From Protopterus annectens (Eukaryota > Chordata > Ceratodontiformes > Protopteridae): DNA of 64,000 nt. Each line of letters starts with the position of its first letter. Position 1 is the stretch's first letter. Position numbers and translations under genes: made by a program. A model generated the notes under the pieces. That model did no database searches, was not told the origin of the DNA, and saw nothing but the letters and a program-made list of their open reading frames with translations. Shown in pieces: positions 20,774 to 32,337 of the stretch. Where the stretch lies: NCBI RefSeq assembly GCF_019279795.1, contig NC_056748.1, positions 704,100,595-704,164,594 of the forward strand, in the 5' to 3' direction.

Positions 20774-23700
20774 GTTGCCCCATGTAAAATATTGTGTGAT
20801 GAAAAGTTGCTTGATAGAATTAGTTCAGTAGTTTGTCTCATTGAAATGCAGCTCAATCTTTTCAAGTATTATCGGTTAGAATGTTGAATAGCCAGGTGAG
20901 TTATAGGATGGATAGCTGTATAAGGAAATAAAATTGTCGTAATTCTTAAATAGTTGCCTTTGAAAGTTAGATGTTTTTTCATCTTTTCTGTTTAGCAGTT
21001 GCCATCCTGCAGTGTCACTTTATTGACCAGTGAAAGAGTAAGCAGATCTACTTTTAGGTGACCGTGGCTTTGAAGCTTGAAAAACTTCAGCTTATTTTTG
21101 TGCCCTGGTGCATCAGCTTGGACATTCAGATTCTCTTAACAGTTCTTTGGACTGCTATGCCAGGGACTTCTATGGGTCAGCATGTGTTCTGTAGTCAGCT
21201 TTGCCGTGGATGACTGTGAATCAGTTAGAATTCTAGAGTCAGCTGTGAAAATGGACAGTTTCAGATCATCTTCATTCTACAGGGAAAACTGACCGTTAAT
21301 GTAAAGGAGAGATGGGCAGCAGGGTACAGAGATGTAAACAAAAGAGAGCAGTACAAAAATTGTGTTGCAAGTGTTATGGCAATCGAGTCATGATAATATT
21401 CCATTTTTGTGACAGTTTCTATTTTTTTTTCCAAGGTCTTTTTTCCCATTTTACCTGCCAGCTATTAGCTTCTCATAGCCATGAAGGGGCATTAGTACCC
21501 ATCCTCTACTACCTTTAGCCAAGAACCCATTTCTCCAGGCTTTACCTAAACAGACCAGGACCATTCATGTTTAAGGGAAAAGTCTATAGATTGTATCTGT
21601 GAGCTAATTAGCCACACGCCTCATAACATTGACCACACATCCTGCACAGACAGACACTCACACACAGACATGCACAGACATACACTCAAGCACATACACA
21701 CACTCACACACAGACATATAGGCACAAACACGCACACTCTCACACACACATGCACACAAACAGGTATGCACACATAGAGTGCCTACACAGTCTGCATCTA
21801 GAATCTCTCCATCCATAGCAATCTTGGGTCACATCAGACATTGGTCATTCACCACACAGAGACCTACACATATACTTACAATAAGCAGTTGTGCAGCTAT
21901 CTCCCCCAAGCAATGAAAAAAGGATACATACTCATATAGCCTCTTATACATAAAGGGTACAAACGGGCATATGATCACATAACATCTCATATATGCAGGC
22001 TTCTCTGCACTACTAACCTGAATCAGTAGTCTATACAAGAAAAAGTTGCTCTGCATCCTCCGGTGAGAAACTTCACTAGTATAAATTCTATCGTACTCAA
22101 GTGCATAACTTTAGGGGGCTAAATAGCTTTGCACAGTTTTGCATTTTATGTACTGCCCTGCATGTAAACCGCCTTGTGCGTTCATTTATAGATTGCCATA
22201 CTAGGCAATTTACCCTCCAGAGCAGTGCACTGGAATGTTAATGTATCTCATTAACACAGGTCCCTCCCTCAACTGCAGGATTTGTGCGCAACAATAAAAG
22301 TGTTGCTACTCAGCAGAGAGGAGGAATATGACTCAGAGCTGCCTTGCCTGATACATAAAACAGCTTGCAGGGCTTTGTGTACTAGGCAACCTGACTATGA
22401 ATACCAGATTATGTGATGCAAAAATCTTATATAAAAGTGGCAAAACAGTTTCTTTGGTTCTTTCTGCTTGTTCACTTGTAGCGTTATCTTTAAAATTTGA
22501 AGTACTCATCTTGTAAATATTGCTTCAAGGCTGTTTCGATATTAGAGTTAAAAGAATTGTTAATATATATTTTTGTTCCAGCTGAGAATAGTAGGCTGCC
22601 ATTTCTAGTGGAAATGCAGTATTTAAGGAAAAGTTAGAAACTTTTTTGCCAAAAGATCCAGATGTTTACCATTTTTTCTTGCTATTTCGCAGGATGAAAT
22701 TACCTGTCTTCGAAATGTGGGTTGTACCCCCTCCCCAACATTCTTTTCTTAAGCCTGTGAATGTGTTGAAAGTAACTATTCCTCCCCTGCTTACTGGCTT
22801 GCATCAACTCAAGTGCCTGTATGATGCAACAGTCAGAAGCTATAACAATTGCCAAGAGAGAATAACATAAGTTTTCAATGAAAGCCATAATGATGTGTAG
22901 AATCAGGCAGAAGCAGGAAAGAAGGGACTGATACTTATATTGCACCTTCCTTCTGATGGATGTTCATGGACATTGAGTAAATAAGCTGCCTGCAGGAGTT
23001 TTGCAGAACAAACTTGTGATGCATATTCTGACCCATTCAAACCAGTTCATTGTTTTCAGAACTGACTGATGGTGGCAAAAGTTAATTGCTTTGTGCTTGG
23101 CAGTGTATCGGAAAGTGTGCTTCTAAATTTGAACTATTTTATAAGATGACTATGTACTAATCATAAGTAGTGCTGTTATTTGCAAAATATGGCCTCATAA
23201 ATGTCTCTTCTAGGAACTGGAGTGGGGTTCAACTCCAGCTATCCACATTCATCATGATTTGTTAAATATTGTGTAGCAGAAAGGATAAGCAATTCCTATT
23301 AAGAAACAAAAGGCAGAGTTCTCTATGAACTAAATCTGTAGATGAAAAATGGGATCACTAGATCACTGATTATTTCATGAGAAGTTTAGGGAACCAGTTT
23401 GAGAGCGGGAACATTAATGCAAATTCCATTTTGGAGGATAACATACAGTTCAAAATTGCATTCTCACACAATCTTCACATCTTTTTTTTTTTCTTGGGGG
23501 GGGATATCAAAGTCCTCAAGATTTCACAAATGTTTTTTTTTTAATTTATTTACTTATTTAGGAAGGTGAATTAAGTAGATTGAGCCACTAGAGTCCGTTT
23601 TGTGCCACAACATTTGAGAAACAATACAAGCAGAAATACAGTGAAAATGTATACAGATACAAAGAGATGAATGCAAGATAATTCTCTCCTTGCATCCTAA

Positions 23701-24400
23701 ACTTAATTTGAGCACCTGCAAAGTTGCTGTACTTCAGGAAAAGGAAATTTCCACATGCAGCAGCACCAGTTTTGATGACATGTACCGTTTAACGACTTGT
23801 GCATTAATTGTACTTTCACCCTTTGCACATGTGTTTTACTCCCCTAACAAGAAAGTTGCAGTAGCTATCTCAGCAGTGTGTAGGCCAAAAGTAGGCAGTC
23901 TGTATACTAAACACTTGATTAAGAGACAGGGCGTCTCTCAACACCGAGCTGCTCTGACACCAGGACTGCTGGGGAGTGGAAGAATGAGTGCTCAGTGCCT
24001 GCTTGATCCCCAAGGGGAGGGAGAAGGGTCTTGTCAGAAATCTGCTTTAGAGGCAACTCCTAGGGGTGGTTGGGAACCTGCTGCCAATGCATGTGCTGTC
24101 AGAGCAGGGCAGAAGGCCAATGAGGCTGGCATGGCAAGAATACACGTGTGCACATGTGTGCACCACAGTACATGACTTCACATTACATGGTGCCATCTAT
24201 CTGCTAAAAAGAACAAAGTACTTCGACAGATGTTGGATGATGTCTCATTTATATCCATCATTTTACTTGTGAGACAGATGTGCCCATTCTGTATTTATTG
24301 CATATGCCTTTTACCATTAGTTTTAATAAGCTTACATTGTTCTGTCCTGAATTCCTTTGAATTGCAGTTTAATTTTTCCAAGTCAGTATCTATATTTTTT
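20774..24400. other. Unannotated DNA with an imperfect CA-rich patch
   Basis: 21640-21775 is a degenerate CACA/CAGACA-rich patch. A T11-C-T-T-G8 run lies near 23480. The 161-codon frame at 23690-24175 has no recognisable domain and its composition is not clearly coding. Otherwise I see nothing I can support. Confidence 0.4.
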
Positions 24401-24567
24401 ATTATTTAGATTATCCACTTAAAATCAAGCTATGGCAGGTTAAAAAGAGTCAGCTGTCTATGCTTCCTGATGAGGAATGTGAAGGCTTCACATTAGTTCC
24501 ATACATAAAGCGCCAACATCATCATTACTATCACCTGCCATTTTTCAGTTGGGTTTTTGTATTAAAC

Positions 24568-25110
24568 TTCATCACCTCAAACAGATGCCCTATGCAATTA
24601 GGCTAAAGAAACTCCAGCTCTACTCAGTTGCTTACCTTCTACTCAGAGGTGATCTGTGCCTGACGTATAAAGCAATGTCCAACCCAGAATTAATAGACAT
24701 GCTCCACCTCAGGAAATCCAAATCAGTTAGAGCTACACGCTCCAGGACCTAAACCTCAGCACAGAAATAAATATGACATGCTGGAGGGACAGATTCATAT
24801 CCCAGAGGCTCCCCTCACTCTGGAACAAAATCCCAATCCATGTTAGGCAGAGCCCCTCAATGACCCTCTTCAAGAGAAATCTTGACGAGTGGATGGGAGA
24901 TCATAGGTTTACCCCTGGTATCTCTTCTGTGTCTCTACTAGACAGAAGCATAGTAAACTAACCTTAAAAGGGTTATCTTCTGTGTCTTACTATACAGAGG
25001 CACAGTTAACTAATCTAAAAGGGTGATGAAAGCAAAACACACTCTGGCTAGGCTTATAAATGCCCTAGGGCAGATAGCCTAGTATCAGCCTATGAACCTA
25101 TGAACCTCTC
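24568..25110 (+). mobile_element. CR1 3' fragment (copy 3)
   Basis: The element is 5'-truncated near 24568, inside the RT thumb: KQMPYAIRLKKLQLYSVAYL and LRGDLCLTYKAMSNPELIDM, then WRDRFISQRLPSLWNKIP and LFKRNLDEWMGDHRFT, with a stop after RSRT at 24752 and resumption from 24773. The 3' UTR carries the GGCTAGGCTTATAAATG stem-loop and ends with CCTATGAACCTATGAACC. 5' truncation is the usual LINE outcome. It closely matches the same region of the copy at 48.5-52.5 kb. Confidence 0.87.
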
Positions 25111-26412
25111 TCAGTTCAGTGCCACTCTCTTAGGTGTGTGTATTAGGTTAACAACCACAAGGGCCTTTTTAAGGCTTGGGAGATAAAGGTGAGACTCAGA
25201 CCTTGTTCCTTGTGTCTGTGAGGTAAACATCTTAACTGTTATGTTAGCCTCCCATCTGCCTGTTTGTAACAGGTATTCTGTCATGTAATCTACCCACCTT
25301 ATTGTTGTATAGCTTTATTTCCTCTTACCTTGTTTTTGTCACTCCCAAATCTTCTTCAGCAAATCACCTGCTTTCCTGCACATGTACCCAAACTGCCATA
25401 ATTGGACTGTTTGAGCTTCTTTGTAATTGGAGCTACTTTTCCTTCTGCCATGATTCTCACGTCTTCATCTGTCCCACAATGCACATCCTACCACCAGTCT
25501 CAGGCACTTCATCTTCATCACCTCATGCTTTCTCGACTGCTTTGCTTTTACTGCCCAGCTCTCTGTGCAATATGGTACTACTGCTTGCACCACTGTCTTG
25601 TACACATTACTCTGCAGCTATTTTGGCATTTTTCCGTCATATACTACCAGTGACATTCTCTGCTGTTTGACTGCAGCCCTCTAATTATAGCTTTAACCTT
25701 CTCATTCAGGCCTCCCCCCTCCTCAGCCACCACTCCCAACTATTGAAACCATTTGCTTTTTGCACTATTTTCACTTTTATCTTAGTTTTTAAGCTTTTTC
25801 TCATTTTCCCTATTTGCTGCCAAGTCAAATGTCTTATCTGTTCTCATTCCCATCCCATATGCCTTCAGATTTGCATTCCAGTCCCCTATCATTTCATGAA
25901 GTTCCTGTTCAGAATCAGCTTGTAATGCTGGATCATCTGCATACAACAGCTTTGTTGATCTGTCCCGTCTGACTTGTCTGCAATGGGCTCAGAGCTGATC
26001 CCTGATGAGCCCCCTGGGAACCCTTATCTGAGTTCAAACACTGTTCCTACTTGTGTGACTGGACCCTTTTATATAGCCTGCACTAATGATACCAATGCTG
26101 CCAGTACCTTGATCCATTGCAGGACTGCTCAAATCAGCTTTCTTCCATCTTGGGAGTGTCCAGTTGGGGTCTCCTCATCTCTAGCTTCTACTCCACTTTC
26201 TCACAGCAAATATCAGGTCAGTTGTGCACAATCCTGATCTGAACCTGAACTACTCATCTCCCATCTTACTTTCTACTACTCTGTGTATTCATTTATTAGT
26301 CACCTTCTCCATGATTTTCATGCAGTGTGACCTGAGTTTGATACCTTTGTACTACCCACTGTTGTGAATGTCTCCTTTGCTCTTGTAAACTGGCACTGTA
26401 ATGCATATTCTC

Positions 26413-27035
26413 GGGTCTATATTAGAACATCAAAATTTTAAAACATCGAATGTTCTAATATTAAACCCAAAAGAGCAAATGCTGAAAATAGTGAAGCTGC
26501 AGAACACCAAATTTTGTCCTAGGGAAAGAATTTGGTTGGCCGTTTCTGTGGCTTTGCTATTTTCAGCACTATGGTGGAAAGTTACGGATGGGGTTCAGGT
26601 AAGTATGCAGTTGTGTGTACATTAGGGTTAGGGCGCAGGTTAGGTGAGTTAGGGTTAGGGCGTGGGTGAGGTGAGTGTGCGATAGAAACAGACTTTAGGG
26701 TTAGGGCGGGATAGGTGAGTTAGGGTTATGGTGCGGGTCAGGTGAGTGTATGATAGTGACGGATCTTAGGGTTAGGGTTTGGGTTAAGGTAAGTGGATAG
26801 ATAGTAGTGTTTGTACAGTTTAGTGTAGGGTTAGTTGTAGGATTTTAAGTGTATGTGTGTGGATTGCTGTTTTTTTGGTGTGCTTGTGTTGTGTGTGTAT
26901 TTCTCAGAACAGCAAATTTTTTCCCAGGGAAAAAAAATTGCTGTTCTGAGCTTTCGATGATATCATATTTCGAGATTCCAAGTTTAAGCTTATAGTGTTC
27001 GATGTTTTGGAATTTCAGTAATATGATATAGAACC
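26413..27035. mobile_element. Palindromic DNA element with GG(G/T)TCTATAT ends and 8-bp TSD
   Basis: The left end reads GGGTCTATAT and the reverse complement of the right end reads GGTTCTATAT. Both arms continue to AAACATCGAA about 40 bases in. ATATTCTC flanks both sides (26405-26412 and 27036-27043). A second inner inverted repeat pairs CAGAACA..AAATTTTGTCC-like sequence with CAGAACAGCAAATTTTTTCC. The interior holds TTAGGGTTAGGG-like repeats. There is no transposase. The superfamily is unresolved; an 8-base TSD would fit hAT or P-type elements. Confidence 0.75.
26617..26792 (+). repeat. Telomere-like TTAGGG-rich segment inside the palindromic element
   Basis: TTAGGGTTAGGG occurs near 26623, 26650, 26696 and 26769, separated by GCGCAGGTTAGGTGAG-like spacers. 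The larger period is about 45-75 bases. It is not a pure telomere array. Confidence 0.75.
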
Positions 27036-27991
27036 ATATTCTCCAGGCCTCTGAGATATGCCTTTCTCTTCACACTGCTATGAGAACTCTCAGGAGTCAT
27101 TTCTTTCCTGACTCACCCAACATTTTGATCACATCTGTTGTGACCTTGTTTGAGCCTGCTGCTTTCCCTGACTTCATTTTCCTTAGTGCTTGTCTTACTT
27201 CTTCGATGGCGGACTCTTCTTCATCTTTCATCATTAAGCTACATATCATGCAGTACAGATGCTGTGGGGTTTTCTACATTCAGAAGCTGCTGGGAGTATT
27301 CCTTCCACATGCCTTTGATGTCCTGCGAACTGGTGAGCACATTGTTCCTGGTATCTCTTATGAATGTTGTCTGATGGCTATCTTATTTATCTTTATGTCT
27401 TTGCCTTGGAAACATTGCGCTAACTGCTGAGTCCCTTTCTAGTAGCCAGTACAGTGCCTATTGTGACTACCCTCTAAACCTCTTTGTTAGCTAACCAGTA
27501 TTCCGTCTGAGCCTGATCCATATTTTCTATCGCCCATTTTTTCCTGCACTCTTTTCTTTTGATACCTTCCTAGACTGCAGCATTCCATCACCAGCTTTCT
27601 TTATGTACTTTATATCCTACCTGGCACAGACACAAATCTGTTTCATAGTCTTCACACTTGACTCAACCTATTTTTTCCTTCTTCTTGAGTTGCTAAAGCC
27701 CTGAGTATTTCCTTGAATTCCTGTTCTTTCACTCCAGTCAAATTACATGCCTTCAGCCTGTCTCTGTTGCCCTTAGATCTGACCCCTTTTTGCAGGTGAT
27801 TCATGTGACTAGTGCTTTATGTTATGGGCTCACTGTTTCATTTGGGATAATTTTGCAATCCCTGATTCTACCCCAGTGCTATTTCCTTAATAGGGAGAAG
27901 TCTGCATGTTGGTCACTCTTGTATGTGATCTTTCACTACTGCTTTTGCTGAATCATGTTTTGACCACCATCAGGTCTTTTGCCATTCAGAA

Positions 27992-28137
27992 GTCTAGAAT
28001 GGTCTCTCCTACTTAATTCCTGCTGCACCAGCCATGTGGACCCAGGCTGCCAAGCAGTCCTCATGTCTAGAATGGTCTGTCCTACTTTATTCCTACTGCA
28101 ACAGCCACATGGACCCAGGCTGCCAAGCAGTCCTCGT
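27992..28137. repeat. 73-bp tandem duplication
   Basis: GTCTAGAATGGTCT...CCCAGGCTGCCAAGCAGTCC occurs twice in succession (27992 and 28065), differing at a few bases. It lies inside the RTE-like remnant. Confidence 0.88.
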
Positions 28138-28639
28138 ATCCTTTTCTGTTTGTCTTGAAACGAGCATTCAGGTCCCCGTTGATGTCATGCTTTATCAAGT
28201 ATGCCCTTCAATGTCTGCCTGAATGCACAACTTTCTCACTATTGCAACCCTGCTATGGAGCACAGGCTGAGATTATGAATACTGCCTTATTATTACTATA
28301 GAGTTATGTTGCCATGAGTGTGTCACAAATTCTGATTATATCCTTCACTGTTTTCAGCAGATTCTCCCTCACAATTTGCACACTTTTTCTAGTCTGCCCT
28401 CCTCCTGAGATGTAGACTGTGGATCCCAAACCTAGTGGCTTTGCCACACTGCCCTTCTGCCTTGTCTCCTGGACACACAGAAATCCACTCTCCTCCTCAT
28501 TATGTCATTCACTTCCAAGCAATGCCCTGTCAGGGAGTTTATATTCATTGTAGCAATCTGCATTTTGTGTCTGGCAGCTTCACTGGTTCCACATCTAGCT
28601 TTTACTCGACAGTGCTACCCAGATAGCTAAGGCTGGGCA

Positions 28640-29019
28640 ACTGGACACTGGACAGTCAGTGGCTTATTGACTCAGGGCTTCTGGAAATTTTGGTGGACAC
28701 ACACTGGTTAATAGAGGCATATAGATGCCCCTTCCACCATCAGTATGGGTCCCTGGTGTAGGACAGAGTAAACCATATCCTCAGTTCACTTATCAATGGC
28801 AAATATCCATGCCCAATTTGTAACATGACCTAATCACCTACAGCCAATACTGTTGACTGGTTAGCCATGACATGGTCTGTACTCCATGCTCTTATATCTA
28901 AAGGATGCTGTTCACCACAGTTGATAGCTAAAGTGTATGGTGTTCACAGCTGTTTCCCCAATGTATACCACCTACAGTCTGTGCTGCTGCCCGTGACTCC
29001 TTTCACTTTTTCCATGAGT
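28640..29019. other. Unannotated DNA
   Basis: No frame or repeat I can support, though it may still be decayed LINE sequence. Confidence 0.35.
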
Positions 29020-29165
29020 TTCAGGTGGAAACATCAAGCACATTCCTGCGATGTTAGAGGAGCTCACAGAGACACAGAGAGAACATACTCATTGCACACA
29101 GGCATTGGCCAGAGCTCAGGATCAAAGCCATGTGTCAAATGATTGGAGTGGTAACCATTTGAAAT
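29020..29165 (-). mobile_element. Decayed SINE core and head (V-domain-like)
   Basis: GGTGGAAACATCAAGCAC, GAGGAGCTCACAGAGACACAG, GAGAACATACTCATTGCACAC and a head remnant GGCCAGAGCTCAGGATCAAA follow the order of the better copy at 18.7-19.0 kb, with many substitutions. Confidence 0.5.
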
Positions 29166-29496
29166 GTTGGGATCTGCTAGAATGAGTCCTGAAACACAGA
29201 CACTAAATATCCAAAAGAATGGTCTTACATTTACTAAGTCCTAGATAACATTTCTTGGAATATTTCCTTTTCTTTGAGGTATAGCAATGTCAGAGTTGGT
29301 ATATATATAAATTTTGGGGGTGTGGAGGGGTGTAGGGGTGCAGGGGGGCTTGCCTCCCTCTGCAAAATAGAGTTTTATGGAGAAGAGATACTTTCAACAT
29401 TTGCTCTTCTGTAGTGTTTTCGGTCTGTTTTTTTTTTTCAGCTTGTGGAGTGCAGACATTTCTGGAAATATATGCATGTATTTGAGCTTATTGTTG

Positions 29497-29569
29497 TTTG
29501 TCTTTCGGCTTTTTCCCGGTAAGGGGTCGCCACAGCGGAACTCCGGTCCGCTAATGATTGGCAGTAGAT
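29497..29569 (-). mobile_element. 5'-truncated copy of the L2-tailed SINE, with TSD
   Basis: On the minus strand the segment runs from CTACTGCCAATCATTAGCGG to AAAAGCCGAAAGAC, the last third of the SINE at 33.5, 40.6 and 62.1 kb. ATTTG(A/G)GCTTATTG(T/A)TG flanks it (29480-29496 and 29570-29586, two differences), showing a genuine truncated insertion. Confidence 0.85.
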
Positions 29570-29789
29570 ATTTGGGCTTATTGATGTAGTAAAAATAAGG
29601 CAAAAAGATTTAGAATATGCATATTTTTCAAGGAAATATGCTTTTGGGGCAAGATTAAATAAATGTTAAATATCGAAAGAATGCTGTAACTTGAAAAGAA
29701 CCAAGAAAATGCATCAGCCAGTGATGTCAGACCATGCACATATACAGACTAACAAAATCCAGGCATATATCCAGTACAAACAGAAGATG

Positions 29790-30412
29790 AATTCAACCAC
29801 AAATTTAGCGCTTTCATTCACTTATTTAATATGTGAACTTCATCAGAAAAAACTTACAGTCTTACCCAAGCTCCCTTATATACAAAAACTACAGGAAATG
29901 ACATCACACAATTAAAAATATTTTCCTTAATAATTTAACTAATACGATGTATATCAACTTTCTAATCCTGTAAACTTATGTAATAAATATAAATATAAAT
30001 TAAGAAATTAATCTTAGGGGTACAAATACAAATTACCACACACATTCAATGTACATATTCTAATCTATGTCAACAAAGTGGTTTTTGGAGGAGATTTAAA
30101 TAACATTCTAGAATGTAAAGAAACACTATGGCAACTTTGTTTAGCAGCTGACAAGTTACCAGGACTCAATGAGTCTATAAATTTAAAATGTTTTTTATTA
30201 AATAGGTAATTTTTGAAATAGATTAGAATATGTACATTGAATGTGTGTGTGGGAATTTGTATTTGTACCCTTAAGATTCATTTCTTAATTTATATTTATA
30301 TTTATTACATATGTTTATAGGATTAGAAAGTTGATATACATCGTATTAGTTAAATTATTAAGGAAAATATTTTTAATTGTGTGATGTCATTTCCTGTAGT
30401 TTTTGTATATAA
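29790..30412. mobile_element. Second head-to-head PLE 3'-end pair
   Basis: The sequence 29880-30075 is repeated in inverted orientation at 30220-30412 with few differences. Between the arms a plus-strand frame (30087-30223) encodes FGGDLNNILECKETLWQL and a C-terminus KLPGLNESINLKCFLLN, which resembles the end of PLE proteins after the GIY-YIG domain. Both arms would then be PLE 3' UTRs pointing outward. Only the left arm extends into a hammerhead-like motif; the right arm diverges after TTTTTGTATATAAG. Assignment to PLEs rests on that short C-terminus, the arrangement and the ribozyme motif. Confidence 0.65.
29806..29846 (-). ncRNA. Hammerhead-like motif in the second PLE pair
   Basis: On the minus strand CTGATGA is followed by one A, a stem II with arms GTTCAC and GTGAAT (six pairs including a G-U), then GAA, the palindrome AGCGCT, and A at the cleavage position. 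The layout, including the extra A and the 6-base palindromic stem III, is the same as at 14671-14708, though the sequence differs. Stem I is poor: only two contiguous pairs form. The motif may therefore be inactive or decayed. Confidence 0.6.
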
Positions 30413-30419
30413 GTAGAAG

Positions 30420-31250
30420 TAAAAAAGTATTATCACTGCAAATAAAGGAAATTCAAATTAAATGAAAAATGACAAAAAAAAAACAGAAAGCAAGAAATAC
30501 TCATAGAAGTGACAGAATTCCAACAGAAATGTGGAAAAGGAAGGAACAGGAGATAAGTCGAGTCTCACTAGTATTTTTCTAGGTGGGAAAGTGCCATAAA
30601 ATTGCAAAAATCAGTAGTAGTAGTTATAACAAAGAAAATGAAAGGTTCTCTTGATCCATGGACATTCAGACCACTTTCTGTTCTGAATCATAATTACAGT
30701 TTAGTGGAGCTGCTCTGAGTTTGGCTACTTAGCCAGAATCTGGAATGAATCTGAACTAAATCCAAGGCATCCACTGTGATCAACAAAAAATAAGTATATT
30801 TTATGCTTGTACTGCACTTTTTTGAAATGTATTTTGCTCAACTGATTTTTCATTTTTTGCTGTTGTTGCTGCTTTGATTGTTTTTTTCTGCACTTCGAAA
30901 TCCTAGTACTGCTGTAGTTCATATCTTAGGCTAGAGTCAGATCTGCTGAATCTAGGCTGTCTTGCATATATTGAGCACTAAAACAGCTCTCCTGCACCCT
31001 TGTGGCAGAAGTGTGCAACCCATGACACATTTGAGTTGGGGATTGTTGGAATAAGGCTGAGTTTTGGGCTCTCACATTGTATTTAAGCACTACTTTTGCG
31101 CATAGCTGTGCACCATGCAACAGGGTTTAGCGCTTCTGAGTATAGATGCAAACGCTTAGAAAAAACAAATTTCCCTTAATAACTGCTAGATAACCTTAGC
31201 TCCACTGTCTCACTCTGCACATCACAGCTGTGCATTGCTAATTAATGAAC
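30420..31250. other. Unannotated DNA
   Basis: No gene, tandem array or inverted repeat was recognised. Small A-rich runs occur near 30475. Confidence 0.4.
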
Positions 31251-31392
31251 AGCTCAGATGATCGTTCTGAGGCAGTGACACAATCATCCACCCCATAGCC
31301 TTCCACAGAATAGCTGTCCTTGTTAGTCTCACAAGCAAATCCTGGACCATCTAGCCCATCCCCACTAGTCTCTACAATATATACCTGCCAAA

Positions 31393-32337
31393 ATGAACAG
31401 ACAGTTTCCCACCATTTATACAGCCAACCTGACTGACATGGGCACCCTAAGGCAATGTAGCAATTGCCTCATGTATAATGACAACCACTTGCTCCTAAAG
31501 CAAACAAATACAGTATGTGACAGATGTAACTATACCCTGAAATTAAAATCAGTTCTTTCACGTAACAACAAACAAGACACTGAACAGGTTGTCAGCAACA
31601 CACACCTTCCCTCTCACACAAAAAAAGGTCATGGCACATAAACCCATATATGTGGAGGTACTCACTAAGAGCTTACCAAAAGACCAGAGATCTCCCAAAC
31701 ATAAACAACATGCACATACTGGTACACAAACAGAATCCGCCACCACACATAGCAACACACATATCAGTGTCTCAACACTTAAGCCCCAGAGGCAAAACAT
31801 CCTGAAAAACAAATGTTCTGGTTATAGATGACTCAATACTGAGATACCCAGATGTCCCCTCACCAGGCTGGACAAGGAGAAGGTCACAGTCAGCTGCCTA
31901 TCAGGTGACAGGATCCATCAAATCACACAAGCACTCAAGTCAGTCAGCAACAATTGCCATTATGTCTTAGTACATGTTGGTGTGAATAACTTGAGATGCA
32001 CTTCTCTGGATTATATGAAGAGAGACATGACTAAAATCTCAGATTGTGTGTCCCATGCAGGTATGTTCCTAGCCCTAAGCAGCATTCGACCTTCACCAAG
32101 GATGAATCCACAATACAGACAAAAAAATGATTGATTTCAATAATTGTCTTAGCCTCTGGTGTCATTCCAGGGGGATCCAGTATCTGTCTGCCTGGGAAGA
32201 CATGGCCAACAGTCCACTCTGCTTTGCCGTAGATGGCCTTCACCTGTTTCCTCAAGGCTTTCAAATATTGACAAAGACACTTGCATCTCTCATAGTGTCT
32301 TTTTTAGGCAATGTCCAAACAACAAAACTTCCAACAT
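31393..32337 (+). pseudogene. CR1 ORF1 pseudogene (copy 4)
   Basis: The first frame (31393-31641) carries LRQCSNCLMYNDNHLLL and CDRCNYTLKL, the two CxxC pairs. After frameshifts the SGNH domain appears: block I near 31816 as VIDDSILRYPDVPLTRL (GDS changed to DDS), then VTVSCLSGDRIHQITQAL, VHVGVNNLRC (NDL changed to NNL), SLDYMKRDM and LSSIRPSPRMNPQY. The final frame 32127-32337 carries FNNCLSLWCHSRGIQYLSAW and DGLHLFPQGF. Changes in two catalytic blocks plus frameshifts indicate loss of function. Confidence 0.8.

Larger units (their letters stand above)
25265..28640 (-). mobile_element. RTE-like LINE remnant, heavily decayed
   Basis: On the minus strand a YADD motif appears as LLYADDPALQADSEQELHE at about 25943-25895, with a motif-B-like GFPGGSSGISSEPI upstream near 26020. 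Downstream are LGVVAEEGGLNEKVKAIIRG (25740-25670), MTEKCQNSCRVMCTRQW, and a C-terminal block with HEVMKMKCLRLVVGC and LWQFGYMCRKAGDLLKK (25540-25340). This order is typical of RTE-related LINEs, but the clade is not certain. Stops and frameshifts are frequent. A palindromic element (26413-27035) interrupts it. The right part, 27050-28640, is presumed upstream coding sequence but is too decayed for me to place motifs. Confidence 0.6.

Noticed and set aside
23690..24175. 161-codon open frame
   Set aside because: It has no recognisable domain, no conserved neighbours and no codon signal that I can see; probably chance.
26617..26792. True telomere or chromosome end
   Set aside because: The TTAGGG runs are short, spaced by other sequence and enclosed by a transposable element with a TSD.
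30220..30425. Hammerhead motif in the right arm of the second PLE pair
   Set aside because: The arm diverges before the position where the motif would lie; no CTGANGA/GAAA pair is present.
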